This document shows, in pieces, positions 12,853 through 21,894 of a DNA stretch of 30,671 nt; within the stretch, counting starts at the first letter, position 1; each line of letters opens with the position of its first letter. The stretch is from an uncultured Bacilli bacterium (GTDB lineage Bacteria > Bacillota_I > Bacilli_A > RF39 > UBA660): contig CAKPPW010000017.1 in NCBI GenBank assembly GCA_934177995.1, positions 1 through 30,671 on the forward strand. The letters run 5' to 3'. The notes under the pieces are model-generated. The model made no database searches. It worked only from the letters and a program-made list of their open reading frames with translations, and was not told the DNA's origin. Position numbers and translations under genes: made by a program.

Positions 12853-14534
12853 CATATATAGAAGAGTATTATAACTGGATTAAGAATAATCCAAATAAAG
12901 TATGCAAAAAAGTAAAGACTATATATAAAAAATTAGTTGATGATATTAAGACACCTAATAAAGTGTCTTTTATTAATCAAGAAACTGGAGAAACTGAAAA
13001 CCATACATATATTTTTGATGAGAAAAAAAGTTTGAGATGTATTCATTTTATTGAGAAATATTGTAGGCAATCTAAAGGTCAGTGGAATGGTCAAAGATTG
13101 AAATTAGAATTATTTCAAAAGGCTTTCTTGCAAGCGTTATTTGGATTTGTAGATAAAGATACAGGCTTTAGAAGATATAAAAAGGCAATACTATTTGTAG
13201 CAAGAAAAAATGGTAAGTCAGTTTTAGATTCTGCAATAGCTAATTTTATGCTTACAAAAGATGGCGAGGGTGGAGCAGAAATATATTCAGTCGCAACAAA
13301 ACGTGATCAATCTAAAATTGTTTGGGAAGAATCAAAAAAAATGATAAAAAAGTCGCCTGCATTAGAAAAAAGAATTAGATGTTTGATTGGCGGAATATAT
13401 TATGATGCAACCGATTCTACATTTAGAGCACTTGCAAGTGACTCTAATTCATTAGATGGACTGAATAGTCATTTAGTAATTGCTGATGAAGTTCATGCTT
13501 GGAAAGATAAAAATCTACTTGATGTAATGTATGATTCAATGAGTGCAAGACAGCAACCATTATTGCTAGAAACAAGCACAATGGGAACTATAAGACAGAA
13601 TGTATTTGACATTGAGTATGATTATGCTAGTCAAGTTATAAATGGAACAATATCTGATGAAGTATTATTACCAGTTATCTATGAATTAGATGATGAAAAA
13701 GAGTGGGTTAATGAAGAATCATGGTATAAAGCAAATCCTGCACTAGGTACAATTAAATCAATAAGAGCATTAAGAGAAAAAGTTCAAAGAGCTAAAGCTA
13801 ATCCTATTGAATTAGTTAATTTATTATGCAAGGATTTCAATGTTAGACAAAATTTTAGAAATGCTTGGTTGACATTTGAAGATTTAAATAATGAAGAAAT
13901 ATATTCTGATTGGAAAGATTGTTATTGCATTGGTGGATGTGATTTATCCAGTACTACAGATTTAACTTGTGCAACAATTCTGGGTGTTGTAAAAGGAAAA
14001 ATAAGAATAAAACAGATGTATTGGATTCCAACCAATTTTTTAGAAAAAAAGGTGACTGAAGATAAGATACCATATGATAAATGGTTAAAAGCAGGCTATC
14101 TTAGATTAAGTGGTGATTCAAAAATAGATTATCATGATATTACTAATTGGTTTAAGGAACAAGTCAATGAATATGATTTAAGACCATTATGGATAGGCTA
14201 TGATAGTTGGAATGCCAATTTTTGGTGTGATGAAATGAAAACAGAAGGCTTTGATATGGTGGAAGTAAGACAAGGATATAAAACAGAGTCAGCTCCTTTA
14301 AAGCAAATGAAAGCAGATTTAATGGATAAAAAAATAAATTACAATAATAATCCGATTTTAAAATGGAATCTATCAAATGTAGTTGTTAAAATGGATGATA
14401 ACGAAAATATAATGCTATCAAAAGAAAAAGCAACACAAAGAATTGATGGTGCATCAAGCATGATGGATGCATATGTCATTTATATAAATAAAAAACAAGA
14501 ATATTTGGATTATATTGGTGAGGAGGTAAAGTGA
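12849..14534 (+). CDS. terL: terminase large subunit
   Basis: A 561-residue packaging motor. Its ATPase domain has a Walker A variant ARKNGKS (118-124), Walker B LVIADE (209-214) with the following VHAW, and a coupling motif in TSTMG. The nuclease domain begins near 365 with GGCDLSSTTDLT, supplying the first acidic metal ligand, and includes IGYDSW. This is the Terminase_1/HK97 type, usually paired with P27 small subunits and HNH proteins. Its length is normal. It overlaps terS and abuts the portal gene. Confidence 0.95.
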   Translation: MTYIEEYYNWIKNNPNKVCKKVKTIYKKLVDDIKTPNKVSFINQETGETENHTYIFDEKKSLRCIHFIEKYCRQSKGQWNGQRLKLELFQKAFLQALFGFVDKDTGFRRYKKAILFVARKNGKSVLDSAIANFMLTKDGEGGAEIYSVATKRDQSKIVWEESKKMIKKSPALEKRIRCLIGGIYYDATDSTFRALASDSNSLDGLNSHLVIADEVHAWKDKNLLDVMYDSMSARQQPLLLETSTMGTIRQNVFDIEYDYASQVINGTISDEVLLPVIYELDDEKEWVNEESWYKANPALGTIKSIRALREKVQRAKANPIELVNLLCKDFNVRQNFRNAWLTFEDLNNEEIYSDWKDCYCIGGCDLSSTTDLTCATILGVVKGKIRIKQMYWIPTNFLEKKVTEDKIPYDKWLKAGYLRLSGDSKIDYHDITNWFKEQVNEYDLRPLWIGYDSWNANFWCDEMKTEGFDMVEVRQGYKTESAPLKQMKADLMDKKINYNNNPILKWNLSNVVVKMDDNENIMLSKEKATQRIDGASSMMDAYVIYINKKQEYLDYIGEEVK

Positions 14535-15763
14535 TGGCAAAAAGAAGTTTATTTAGTAAGATATTTGGAAATAATCAAAGTAGCCCAATTCCACAAAAAG
14601 CAAGTGAATTTACAATTTTGGATGGAACAAAAGCTATATTTACTAAGTATAATGGAGACTTTAAAAATGATATTGATGTAAGGGCATGTGTAGATGCTAT
14701 CGCAAGAAATGGTGCAAAAATGCATCCAAAACATATTAGAAACTTTGCCAATAAATTTGAAAGTCTTAATGATAACTTATATAAATTATTATCAAAGCAA
14801 CCAAACGAATTGCAAAACGCATTTCGTTTTTATTATGCAATTATTTATAATTTATATTTATACAATGATAGTTTTGTTTATATTCAACGAGATGAAAATT
14901 TAAAAGTCACGGGATTATATCCATTGGATTTTAGTGATGGAAGGTTGTATGAATATGATAATAAAATATGGATAAAATTCAGATTTGGATATTCCAAGGA
15001 ACGCTTTGTGCCATATGATAGTTGCATTCATTTAACTCGATTTATAACTGAGAGTGGAATAACTGGAGGATCAACTATACCAATAACTAAAACGTTATCA
15101 ATAAAACATATTTTAGATGAAGGTATAGTTAATGCTATAAAAACTACTCAATCTATAAAAGGAATTATTAAATCAACTAAATCTATGTTGAAGCCAGAAG
15201 ATGTAAAGAAAATGCGTGATCAATTTGTAGAAGACTTTATTGATAATGCAGATGAAAGTGGAATTGGTGGATTAGATGCAACTACTGATTTTACACCAGT
15301 AAAAATCGAACCAAAAACTGCAGACGATAGTCAAATTAAAAGTATTGATAATAAAATTCTTTCTTATTATGGACTTAACGAAAATATTATTCAATCTAAA
15401 TATTCAGAAGATGAATGGGATGCTTTTTACGAATCTGTATTAGAACCAATAAGTTTACAAATGAGTTTAGAATTTACTAATAAAATATTCACTCCAACTG
15501 AAAAATATTTTGGAAATGAAATAGTGTTTGAAAGTAATAGACTTCAATATGTATCTAATAATACTAAAATTAATTTATTAAGATATGCAAATAATATAAT
15601 GACAATCAATGAATTAAGAGAAGTATTTAATTTATCACCTCGTGCCGATGGTGATAAGATAATGCAAGATTTAAATCATATTGATAGCGATATTGCTAAT
15701 GATTATCAAAATGGTGATGATGATTATAAAAATGATAATGATACTAAGAATGAAAACACTTGA
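14534..15763 (+). CDS. HK97-type portal protein
   Basis: A 409-residue portal forming the DNA channel at one capsid vertex. The start MAKRSLFSKIFGNN, the segments VRACVDAIARNGA and LLSKQPNELQNAFRFYYAII, the stem region around IKSTKSMLKPEDVKKMRD, and the C-terminal MTINELREVFNLSP are typical of this portal family. I use ATG 14534, seven bases behind AGGAGG, rather than the GTG at 14531. The acidic Asn/Asp-rich end is encoded by GAT/AAT repeats, and the stop lies in the loop of a terminator hairpin. Confidence 0.93.
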   Translation: MAKRSLFSKIFGNNQSSPIPQKASEFTILDGTKAIFTKYNGDFKNDIDVRACVDAIARNGAKMHPKHIRNFANKFESLNDNLYKLLSKQPNELQNAFRFYYAIIYNLYLYNDSFVYIQRDENLKVTGLYPLDFSDGRLYEYDNKIWIKFRFGYSKERFVPYDSCIHLTRFITESGITGGSTIPITKTLSIKHILDEGIVNAIKTTQSIKGIIKSTKSMLKPEDVKKMRDQFVEDFIDNADESGIGGLDATTDFTPVKIEPKTADDSQIKSIDNKILSYYGLNENIIQSKYSEDEWDAFYESVLEPISLQMSLEFTNKIFTPTEKYFGNEIVFESNRLQYVSNNTKINLLRYANNIMTINELREVFNLSPRADGDKIMQDLNHIDSDIANDYQNGDDDYKNDNDTKNENT

Positions 15764-15780
15764 AAGAGTGTTTTTATTTT
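15753..15780 (+). terminator. hairpin terminator at the portal stop codon
   Basis: AAAACACT/AGTGTTTT (15753-15760 and 15767-15774) followed by T-rich sequence. The portal TGA lies in the loop. It is inside the late operon, so read-through or processing must occur. Confidence 0.65.
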
Positions 15781-15801
15781 GAAGGAAGGATGTGTTAAAA
15801 A

Positions 15802-16389
15802 ATGAAAGAAAAAGAAATTAGAAAATTAGATATCCAATTCAGAGCAGAAACTACTGAAGACGAAAAGATGGAAATAAAAGGATATGCAGTAGTTTTCAAT
15901 AGTCCTGAAACTTATGGATATACTGAAGTTATATCAAAAAATGCATTAGATAATGCAAAGATGGATGATGTAGTATTAAGATACAATCATAATGATTCAT
16001 TTATGGTTCTTGCAAGAACAAGAAATGGTTCATTAAGATTAAACAGAGATGAAAAAGGTTTATTTATGGATGCTATTTTGCAAGATGATATAACAGAACA
16101 TAAAAATATATTTAATGCGATAAAAAGTGGTTTAATAGATAAGCAATCATTTGCATTTACTGTGGAAGAAGATGAGTATGATTATGAAACAGATACTAGA
16201 ACAATAACTAAAATTGGTAAGTTATTTGATGTGTCAGTTGTAGATCAACCATTTTACAATGCAACTGATGTAAGTATTGCAAGCAAGAATGATGACTTTT
16301 TAGAAAGAAGAGCAGAATTAAGAAAGCAATATGAAACACAAAAAAAATTGAAAGATGCAAAAGAAAAAGTAATTGCTAAATTAGGTTAA
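15802..16389 (+). CDS. HK97-family prohead protease
   Basis: A 195-residue serine protease (U35/S78 type) that trims the capsid precursor during head maturation. The fold starts with EIKGYAVVFNSPET. Catalytic His63 is in LRYNHN and Ser116 in DKQSFAFTV. The C-terminal helix (about 165-195) is charged and is often cleaved off. GAAGGAAGG gives a good site upstream. It sits between portal and capsid as usual. Confidence 0.93.
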   Translation: MKEKEIRKLDIQFRAETTEDEKMEIKGYAVVFNSPETYGYTEVISKNALDNAKMDDVVLRYNHNDSFMVLARTRNGSLRLNRDEKGLFMDAILQDDITEHKNIFNAIKSGLIDKQSFAFTVEEDEYDYETDTRTITKIGKLFDVSVVDQPFYNATDVSIASKNDDFLERRAELRKQYETQKKLKDAKEKVIAKLG

Positions 16390-16400
16390 TATGATTATGA

Positions 16401-16427
16401 AAAAGGAACTGGAGAGTTCTTTTTTTG
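16401..16427 (+). terminator. hairpin terminator after the protease
   Basis: AAAAGGAACT, loop GGAG, AGTTCTTTTT (16401-16424), then more T. It is the third terminator-like hairpin in the late region. Confidence 0.65.
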
Positions 16428-16459
16428 TTGGTGGATACTAACTAAGTCATTTTAATAAA

Positions 16460-16492
16460 GGCTGGAGAGCCATAGTGGGAAAGATACAGCCC
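16460..16492 (+). other. second GGAG-loop hairpin before the capsid gene
   Basis: GGCT-GGAG-AGCC (16460-16471) repeats the loop and closing pairs of the hairpin just upstream (CTGGAGAG in both). GGCTG (16460) can alternatively pair with CAGCC (16487-16491). It lies in the leader of the major capsid mRNA. No T-run follows. A translational or processing element is possible. Confidence 0.4.
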
Positions 16493-16523
16493 TAAAGAGT
16501 TCAAAAAGAATAGGAGGTCAATA

Positions 16524-17669
16524 ATGACAAGAAAAGAAGAAATTGAAACTCGTAAAGTTGAAATTCGTAAAGAAGTAGAATCTGCTGAGAACGTTGAACA
16601 AGTTGAAAAACTTGAAGCAGAATTAGATGCTCTAAATGAGGAAAGAAAACAAATTGAGAGTCACGAAAAAGATGAAATAACTTCAAAAAAAATAACTGAA
16701 GAAAAATCAGAAGTAATTGAAAGAGAGGAAAGAAAAATGAAAAACGAAAAAGAATTAAGAAATTCAAAAGAATACATTGATGCTTATGCTGAATATGTAA
16801 AAACAGGTAAAGATGAAGAATTAAGATCATTGTTATCTGAAAATGTAACTAGTGGAACTATTGCAGTGCCAGATTTCGTTTTAGATGAAGTAAAAACTGC
16901 TTGGGATAAGTCAGATATTATGTCTTTAGTAAAAAAGACTTATATTAAAGGTAATTTAAAAGTTCAATTTGAAATAAGTGGAGGAGATGCTGTTGTTCAC
17001 ACAGAAGGTAGTGCCGCAGTTGCTGAAGAAACATTAAGTGAAGGTATTGCAACAATTACTCCAGCATCAATCAAAAAATGGATATCTATTTCTGATGAAG
17101 TAATGGATTTAAGAGGAGAAGCATTCTTAAAATATATTTATAATGAATTAACATATAAAATTGTTAAAAAAGCATCAGACTTATTAGTTGCAAAAATTGC
17201 TGCACTTCCACAAACTGCAACTGCAACTAGTCCAAGTGCAGTAAAAATAGCAATTGAACCAAGTGCATCAACAGTTGCTAAAGCATATGCTAATTTAAGT
17301 GATGAAGCTACTAATCCAGTAATTACTATGAATAAGTTAACTTATGCTAAATTTAAAGAAGTACAATATGCCAACAATTATGGTGTAGATATTTTTGAAG
17401 GATTTGATGTTAAATTTAATAACACATTACCAGCATATGACAGTGCAGATGCAGGAGCTGTTTATATGATTGTTGGTGATTACGATCAAGGAACAATTGC
17501 TAATTTTCCTAACGGTGAAGAAATCAATATCAAATTTGATGAGTTAACACGTAAAAAAGAAGATTTAGTTGAAATTCTAGGACGTGAATATGTTGGATTA
17601 GGTGTTGTTGCTGATAAGGCATTTACATTAGTAAGTAAACCTACTGCACAAACTGTAAAAGACGTTTAA
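16524..17669 (+). CDS. major capsid protein (HK97 fold)
   Basis: A 381-residue capsid precursor. The first 75 residues or so are an acidic coiled coil (ETRKVEIRKEVESAENVEQV), the delta domain that acts as internal scaffold and is removed by the protease. The mature part contains the N-arm, the SGGDAVVHTEGSAAVAEE loop (E-loop region), the spine and P-domain (SDEVMDLRGEAFLKYIYNEL), and the beta-rich A-domain with the ending REYVGLGVVADKAF. AGGAGGTCAATA is a strong ribosome binding site. An internal ATG at 16738 (residue 72) has GAGGAAAG before it and may give a scaffold-less form. Confidence 0.95.
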   Translation: MTRKEEIETRKVEIRKEVESAENVEQVEKLEAELDALNEERKQIESHEKDEITSKKITEEKSEVIEREERKMKNEKELRNSKEYIDAYAEYVKTGKDEELRSLLSENVTSGTIAVPDFVLDEVKTAWDKSDIMSLVKKTYIKGNLKVQFEISGGDAVVHTEGSAAVAEETLSEGIATITPASIKKWISISDEVMDLRGEAFLKYIYNELTYKIVKKASDLLVAKIAALPQTATATSPSAVKIAIEPSASTVAKAYANLSDEATNPVITMNKLTYAKFKEVQYANNYGVDIFEGFDVKFNNTLPAYDSADAGAVYMIVGDYDQGTIANFPNGEEINIKFDELTRKKEDLVEILGREYVGLGVVADKAFTLVSKPTAQTVKDV

Positions 17670-17686
17670 TTAAAGAGAGGAAGACT

Positions 17687-17965
17687 ATGCTAGAACAAAT
17701 AAAAAAAATACAAGGTATAAATCATAGTGAATTTGATTCAACTATCGAAACATGGATTGAATCAGCTAAATTAGACCTTAAAAGTATCGGCATAGTCGAT
17801 ACTTTTATTAATAAACCCGATAGTTTAATAGAGACTGCAATAATTACTTATGTTTTAAGTTTGCTAGATATTTCTAATGCTGAATTGTATTCAAATTCAT
17901 ATGTTCTTCAAAAGGATACCTTAAGACATTTAACTGAATACATTGAGGAATCAAATGAATTATAG
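17687..17965 (+). CDS. head-tail connector (HK97 gp6-like)
   Basis: A 92-residue helical protein of the DNA-packaging/connector type. It has pattern IETWIESAKLDLKSIGI followed by ETAIITYVLSLLDISN, typical of gp6/gp15 adaptors that ring the portal. AGAGAGGAAG precedes the ATG. It overlaps the next gene slightly. Confidence 0.8.
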   Translation: MLEQIKKIQGINHSEFDSTIETWIESAKLDLKSIGIVDTFINKPDSLIETAIITYVLSLLDISNAELYSNSYVLQKDTLRHLTEYIEESNEL

Positions 17966-18269
17966 TGAAATAATTTATTTAATAAAACAAGTCAAATATA
18001 TGGACGATATAGGAAACTATCTACCATCATCCGAGACTAAGCAAAAATGTTATGCCAAAAAGCAAAGTGTAAAGATTGGAGAATATTATAGTGCTATTGA
18101 GGTTGGTCTTACTCCAAATTGTGAATTTGTCATTAAAAGATTAAATTACAATGGAGAAAGTGAATTAGAGTGGAATAATGAACGATATCAAGTTCTTCGG
18201 ACAATAGATCCTAAAAACAAGTTTGATATCGTTTTAGTATGCTCTAAAAAAATAGGTGTAAATGGCTAA
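17955..18269 (+). CDS. head-tail closure protein
   Basis: A 104-residue beta-rich protein (NYSEIIYLIKQVKYMDDIGN, then SVKIGEYYSAIEVG, WNNERYQVLRTI and DIVLVCSKK) matching phage head-tail joining proteins of the SPP1 gp16 type. I start it at ATG 17955 with GAGG six bases before, not the in-frame TTG at 17943. It overlaps the neighbours on both sides. Confidence 0.8.
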   Translation: MNYSEIIYLIKQVKYMDDIGNYLPSSETKQKCYAKKQSVKIGEYYSAIEVGLTPNCEFVIKRLNYNGESELEWNNERYQVLRTIDPKNKFDIVLVCSKKIGVNG

Positions 18270-18648
18270 TTCTTCTATTCTAGATATAAATGATATACTT
18301 GCTGGTTATGGTGATGATATTCAAACATTAATCCAAAATGAGGCAGAAAAAATAGCAAAAGAGGGAGCTAAGACTTTAAAAGCAACTTCACCAAAAAATA
18401 AGAAATCGACTGCAAATCGTGGAAAATATGCTAAAGGTTGGAGAGTTAAGAAAGAAAATAAAAGAGGAGAAGTTCATTGTATTATTCATAATGCAACTGA
18501 TTATCAATTAACTCATTTATTAGAAAAACCTCATTTAAAAAGAAATGGTGGATATACTGCTCCAATAGTTCATATAAAACCAGTTGAAGAACAATGTGTA
18601 TCAGAATATATAAAAAATGTTGAGAATGGCATTAGAAAGGGCAATTAA
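18262..18648 (+). CDS. HK97 gp10-like neck/tail component
   Basis: A 128-residue protein. Its start (ILAGYGDDIQTLIQNEAEKI) and core (TLKATSPKNKKSTANRGKYA, then GWRVKKEN and HNATDYQLTHLLEKPHLKRN) are the classic HK97-gp10 signature, with the HLLExxHxxRxGG-like motif. This family forms part of the neck between head and tail. It overlaps both neighbouring genes by a few bases. Confidence 0.88.
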   Translation: MANSSILDINDILAGYGDDIQTLIQNEAEKIAKEGAKTLKATSPKNKKSTANRGKYAKGWRVKKENKRGEVHCIIHNATDYQLTHLLEKPHLKRNGGYTAPIVHIKPVEEQCVSEYIKNVENGIRKGN

Positions 18649-18962
18649 TGGAACATAAAGAAATATATGATTTATTAAAAACTTTAGGTATACCAGTTGC
18701 ATATAATCACTTTGATGTAAGTCAGAATGTAGTGCCACCTTTTATAGCATATAGAGAAAATACCCCTGAAACATTTAAAGCTGATGGTAGAACTTATTAT
18801 AGACCTTACAACTTTGAAATAGAACTTATTACAGAAAAGAAAGATATTGCATTAGAAAAAACTATTGAAGAATTATTAGAAAAAAATAACATTCCATATG
18901 ATAAATCTGACGAAGTATGGGATGAAGATGAAAAAATTTATCATAATTTTTATGAAATATAG
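18648..18962 (+). CDS. tail completion/terminator protein
   Basis: A 104-residue protein of the small tail-terminator type: IPVAYNHFDVSQNVVPPFIA, then YYRPYNFEIELITEKKD, an alpha/beta fold ending with a short strand IYHNFYEI. The order (gp10-like, then this, then the major tail protein) supports the role of capping the tail tube. Its start overlaps the preceding stop (TAATG). Confidence 0.8.
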   Translation: MEHKEIYDLLKTLGIPVAYNHFDVSQNVVPPFIAYRENTPETFKADGRTYYRPYNFEIELITEKKDIALEKTIEELLEKNNIPYDKSDEVWDEDEKIYHNFYEI

Positions 18963-18974
18963 GAGGTAAAAAAT

Positions 18975-19538
18975 ATGAAAAATAAAGTTAAGTTTGGGTT
19001 AAGTAATGTTTGCATCGCTAAAATAACTGCAAATTCAAGTGCCGGTGTGACTTATGATACACCATTTAAATTGCCTGGTGCAGTGAATCTAACACTAGAT
19101 CCCGAAGGGGAAAGTGCAGACTTTTATGGTGATAACACCAAATATTTTAGTGAATTTGCTAATCAAGGATATAGCGGTTCATTAGAAATAGCAATGATAA
19201 ATGATGAGTTTAGAACACAAATTCTTGGTGAAAAAACAGATTCAAATGGTGCATTAATAGAAAGCACTGATGATACTATATCTGATTTTGCTTTAGGATT
19301 CCAAATAAATGGAGATAAATCAAATCGTAAGTTTTGGTTCTATAATGTATCTGCTCAAAGACCATCAACTGCAGGTCAAACAATTGAGACATCTAAAGAA
19401 CCGACAACTGACACTTTAAATATTACCGCTACTGCAAGAATTAGTGATAATAAAATTAAAGTGTTCATGGAAGAAACTGCCGATAATAAAGCTGTTTATG
19501 CCAGTTTCTTTGAATCCGTATATGAACAATCAGTTTAA
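18975..19538 (+). CDS. major tail protein
   Basis: A 187-residue tail tube protein of the phi13-like family: KVKFGLSNVCIAKI, the GAVNLTLDPEGESADFYGDN segment, GYSGSLEIAMI, and FWFYNVSAQRPSTAGQT. It forms the hollow tail tube. AGGAGGTAAAAAAT precedes the ATG. It lacks the frequent C-terminal Ig-like extension. The chaperone pair normally following it is absent here (see 11271). Confidence 0.9.
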   Translation: MKNKVKFGLSNVCIAKITANSSAGVTYDTPFKLPGAVNLTLDPEGESADFYGDNTKYFSEFANQGYSGSLEIAMINDEFRTQILGEKTDSNGALIESTDDTISDFALGFQINGDKSNRKFWFYNVSAQRPSTAGQTIETSKEPTTDTLNITATARISDNKIKVFMEETADNKAVYASFFESVYEQSV

Positions 19539-19543
19539 TTAAA

Positions 19544-19600
19544 TACTACTCTTATGAGTAGTAAAAAGACTACTCATTACTACTCTAGAGTAGTTTTTTT
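19544..19600 (+). terminator. compound terminator with three ACTACTC repeats
   Basis: The first hairpin is TACTACTC-TTAT-GAGTAGTA (19544-19563). Then ACTACTC at 19569 and again at 19579, and GAGTAGT at 19588-19594, followed by seven T. Several mutually exclusive pairings are possible, as in an attenuator. It lies between the major tail protein and the tape measure. Confidence 0.7.
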
Positions 19601-19623
19601 AGTATTTATAAGGAGGTGAAACT

Positions 19624-21894
19624 ATGGCAAATATAAAAGGTATCACTATCGATATTGGTGGTAATACATCAAAACTAGAAGATGCTTTAAAAAATGTAAA
19701 TAAGGTTGTTTATTCTACTAATAGCGAATTAAAACAATTGAATCAGGCATTAAGACTTGATCCCAAAAACACCGAATTACTGTCACAAAAGCAAGATGTA
19801 TTAAAAAATAATATTAAAGCCACTACTGATAGACTAAATGCTTTAAAAGAGGCTCAAAGACAAATGGGTAGTTATTCATCATTAACCGAAGAACAAAAAG
19901 AAAAATATAGGGCTTTGAGTGTAGAAATAACGAAAAGTGAATCTGCACTTAAGAAGATGAATAGTGAATTAAAGCATACATCAAGTATAGATTTTTCTAA
20001 AGTAAAAGACGAATTATCTAAAGTTGGCAATGTTGCTTTAAACGTTAGCAAAAAACTTGCAACTGTTACTGCAGGAATAACTGGTGCATTGGCTGGTGTT
20101 GTAGGTGCAGGTGTTAAGTCATATGCAGATTTAGAACAAAATCTAGGTGGTGTAGAAACACTATTTAAAGATAGTGCTGATAAAGTAGTTCAGAATGCAA
20201 AAAATGCATATAAGACTGCAGGTGTTAGTGCTAATGAATATATGCAAGGTGTCACGTCGTTTAGTGCATCTCTGTTACAATCACTAGGCGGAGATACATC
20301 AAAGGCAGCCGATGTTGCAGATATGGCATTTAGTGATATGTCAGATAATGCTAATAAGTTTGGCACTGATATGTCATCAATACAAAATGCTTATCAAGGT
20401 TTTGCTAAACAAAACTACACCATGCTTGATAACTTGAAATTAGGTTATGGTGGTACTAAAACTGAAATGGAAAGACTATTAAAAGATGCCGAGAAATTAA
20501 CAGGACAAAAATATGATATTTCTAACTTGTCTGATGTGTATAATGCAATTCATGCGATACAAGAAAATCTAGGTGTTACTGGTACTACTGCAGAAGAGGC
20601 CAAAAAGACAATAAGTGGTTCAATCAATTCAATGAAAGCATCGTTTGATAATTTCTTAAATGGTAGTGGTAGTGCAGAAGATTTGGCTGAATCAGTCACT
20701 AATGTATTAAGTAATGTTAGTGATGCGATTGTGAAACTAGCACCTAATATACTGAGCGGAATAGTCACATTAATTGAAAAATTATTACCACAGGTAGCAA
20801 AAATATTAGTTGACTTAGTACCACAACTTTTGGATGCAGTTAGCAATATGATTGATAGTTTATTAAATATGGTGACCCAAGATATGAGTGGACTTCAAGA
20901 AACATTAACATTACTCGTAAATAAAATAGTAGAGTTTTTTACTACTAATCTCCCAAAAGTCATCGAGTTAGGTTTACAACTCATAATTGCTCTTGCCAAG
21001 GGTATAGCCGAAAGTCTACCAACTTTAATCCCACAAATAATACAATGTGTATTAAAAATAGTAGAAGTTTTAGTTGATAATCTTGATTTAATTATAGATG
21101 CTGGAATCCAACTTGTAATCGGATTAGTTGAGGGCTTAACTGACCCTGATACTATTGAGATGCTAATGGAAAAAATACCTATTATAATTATTAAAATCGT
21201 AGGTGCAATAATTCAAAGTTTACCTAAGATGTTAGAGGCTGGAGGACAAGTGCTTTTAGCATTCGGAAAAGGTATAATGACTTACTACGGTAAAATTGGT
21301 GAATGGATGAATCAAATAATTAATGCTATAACAGATAAACTTGGAAATTTAGGAACTATGGCTTTAGATTGGGGAAAAGATATGATACAAGGATTTATCA
21401 ACGGTATTAAAGGAATGGTAGGAAAAGTTGGTGATGCAGCAAAAGGTGTTGCTGATAAAATTAAAAAATTCTTACATTTTTCTAGACCTGATATTGGTCC
21501 TCTTCATGATTATGAAACATGGATGCCTGATATGATTAAAGGAATGACTAAAGGAATAAATAAATCCAGTTATCTATTAGAAAATGCTACTGATAGAATG
21601 GCTCAAAGTATGGCTGATAAGTTATCATTTAATGATATATTAGGTAATACTACTAAAGCAATGAAATACCTTAACTATGGTGTAAAAAATTCATTGAATC
21701 CAATGATTAATCCTAATGCTAATAGTTTACTATTAGAAAAGCAAAATCAAAACAGTGCAAGAAATAATGATAGTAGTGGTGAGTTTACTGCTATTATTAA
21801 TAATAATTCTAAATATACATCCCCATCAGAAAATGTAAGATTATTAAGGCAAGAATATGAATTATATAAATTAAAATATGGAGGAGTTAGATAA
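19624..21894 (+). CDS. tail tape measure protein
   Basis: A 756-residue protein. It begins with the conserved IKGITIDIGGNTSKLEDALK and a long coiled coil (to about 125), followed by glycine/alanine-rich helices (about 135-165, TAGITGALAGVVGAGV). A central block of hydrophobic helices (about 355-560, including IVTLIEKLLPQVAKILVDLV) follows, and a polar C-terminus with HFSRPDIGPLHDYETWMPDM, a common tape-measure end motif. Its length sets tail length, roughly 110 nm by the 0.15 nm per residue rule. AAGGAGGTGAAACT gives strong translation. Confidence 0.95.
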   Translation: MANIKGITIDIGGNTSKLEDALKNVNKVVYSTNSELKQLNQALRLDPKNTELLSQKQDVLKNNIKATTDRLNALKEAQRQMGSYSSLTEEQKEKYRALSVEITKSESALKKMNSELKHTSSIDFSKVKDELSKVGNVALNVSKKLATVTAGITGALAGVVGAGVKSYADLEQNLGGVETLFKDSADKVVQNAKNAYKTAGVSANEYMQGVTSFSASLLQSLGGDTSKAADVADMAFSDMSDNANKFGTDMSSIQNAYQGFAKQNYTMLDNLKLGYGGTKTEMERLLKDAEKLTGQKYDISNLSDVYNAIHAIQENLGVTGTTAEEAKKTISGSINSMKASFDNFLNGSGSAEDLAESVTNVLSNVSDAIVKLAPNILSGIVTLIEKLLPQVAKILVDLVPQLLDAVSNMIDSLLNMVTQDMSGLQETLTLLVNKIVEFFTTNLPKVIELGLQLIIALAKGIAESLPTLIPQIIQCVLKIVEVLVDNLDLIIDAGIQLVIGLVEGLTDPDTIEMLMEKIPIIIIKIVGAIIQSLPKMLEAGGQVLLAFGKGIMTYYGKIGEWMNQIINAITDKLGNLGTMALDWGKDMIQGFINGIKGMVGKVGDAAKGVADKIKKFLHFSRPDIGPLHDYETWMPDMIKGMTKGINKSSYLLENATDRMAQSMADKLSFNDILGNTTKAMKYLNYGVKNSLNPMINPNANSLLLEKQNQNSARNNDSSGEFTAIINNNSKYTSPSENVRLLRQEYELYKLKYGGVR

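Noticed and set aside
16501..16830. Minus-strand hydrophobic ORF opposite the capsid gene start
   Set aside because: A shadow of the charged coiled coil; there is no ribosome binding site and a strong capsid gene lies on the other strand.
20550..20846. Minus-strand ORF inside the tape measure gene
   Set aside because: A reverse-frame shadow of a long well-supported coding sequence.
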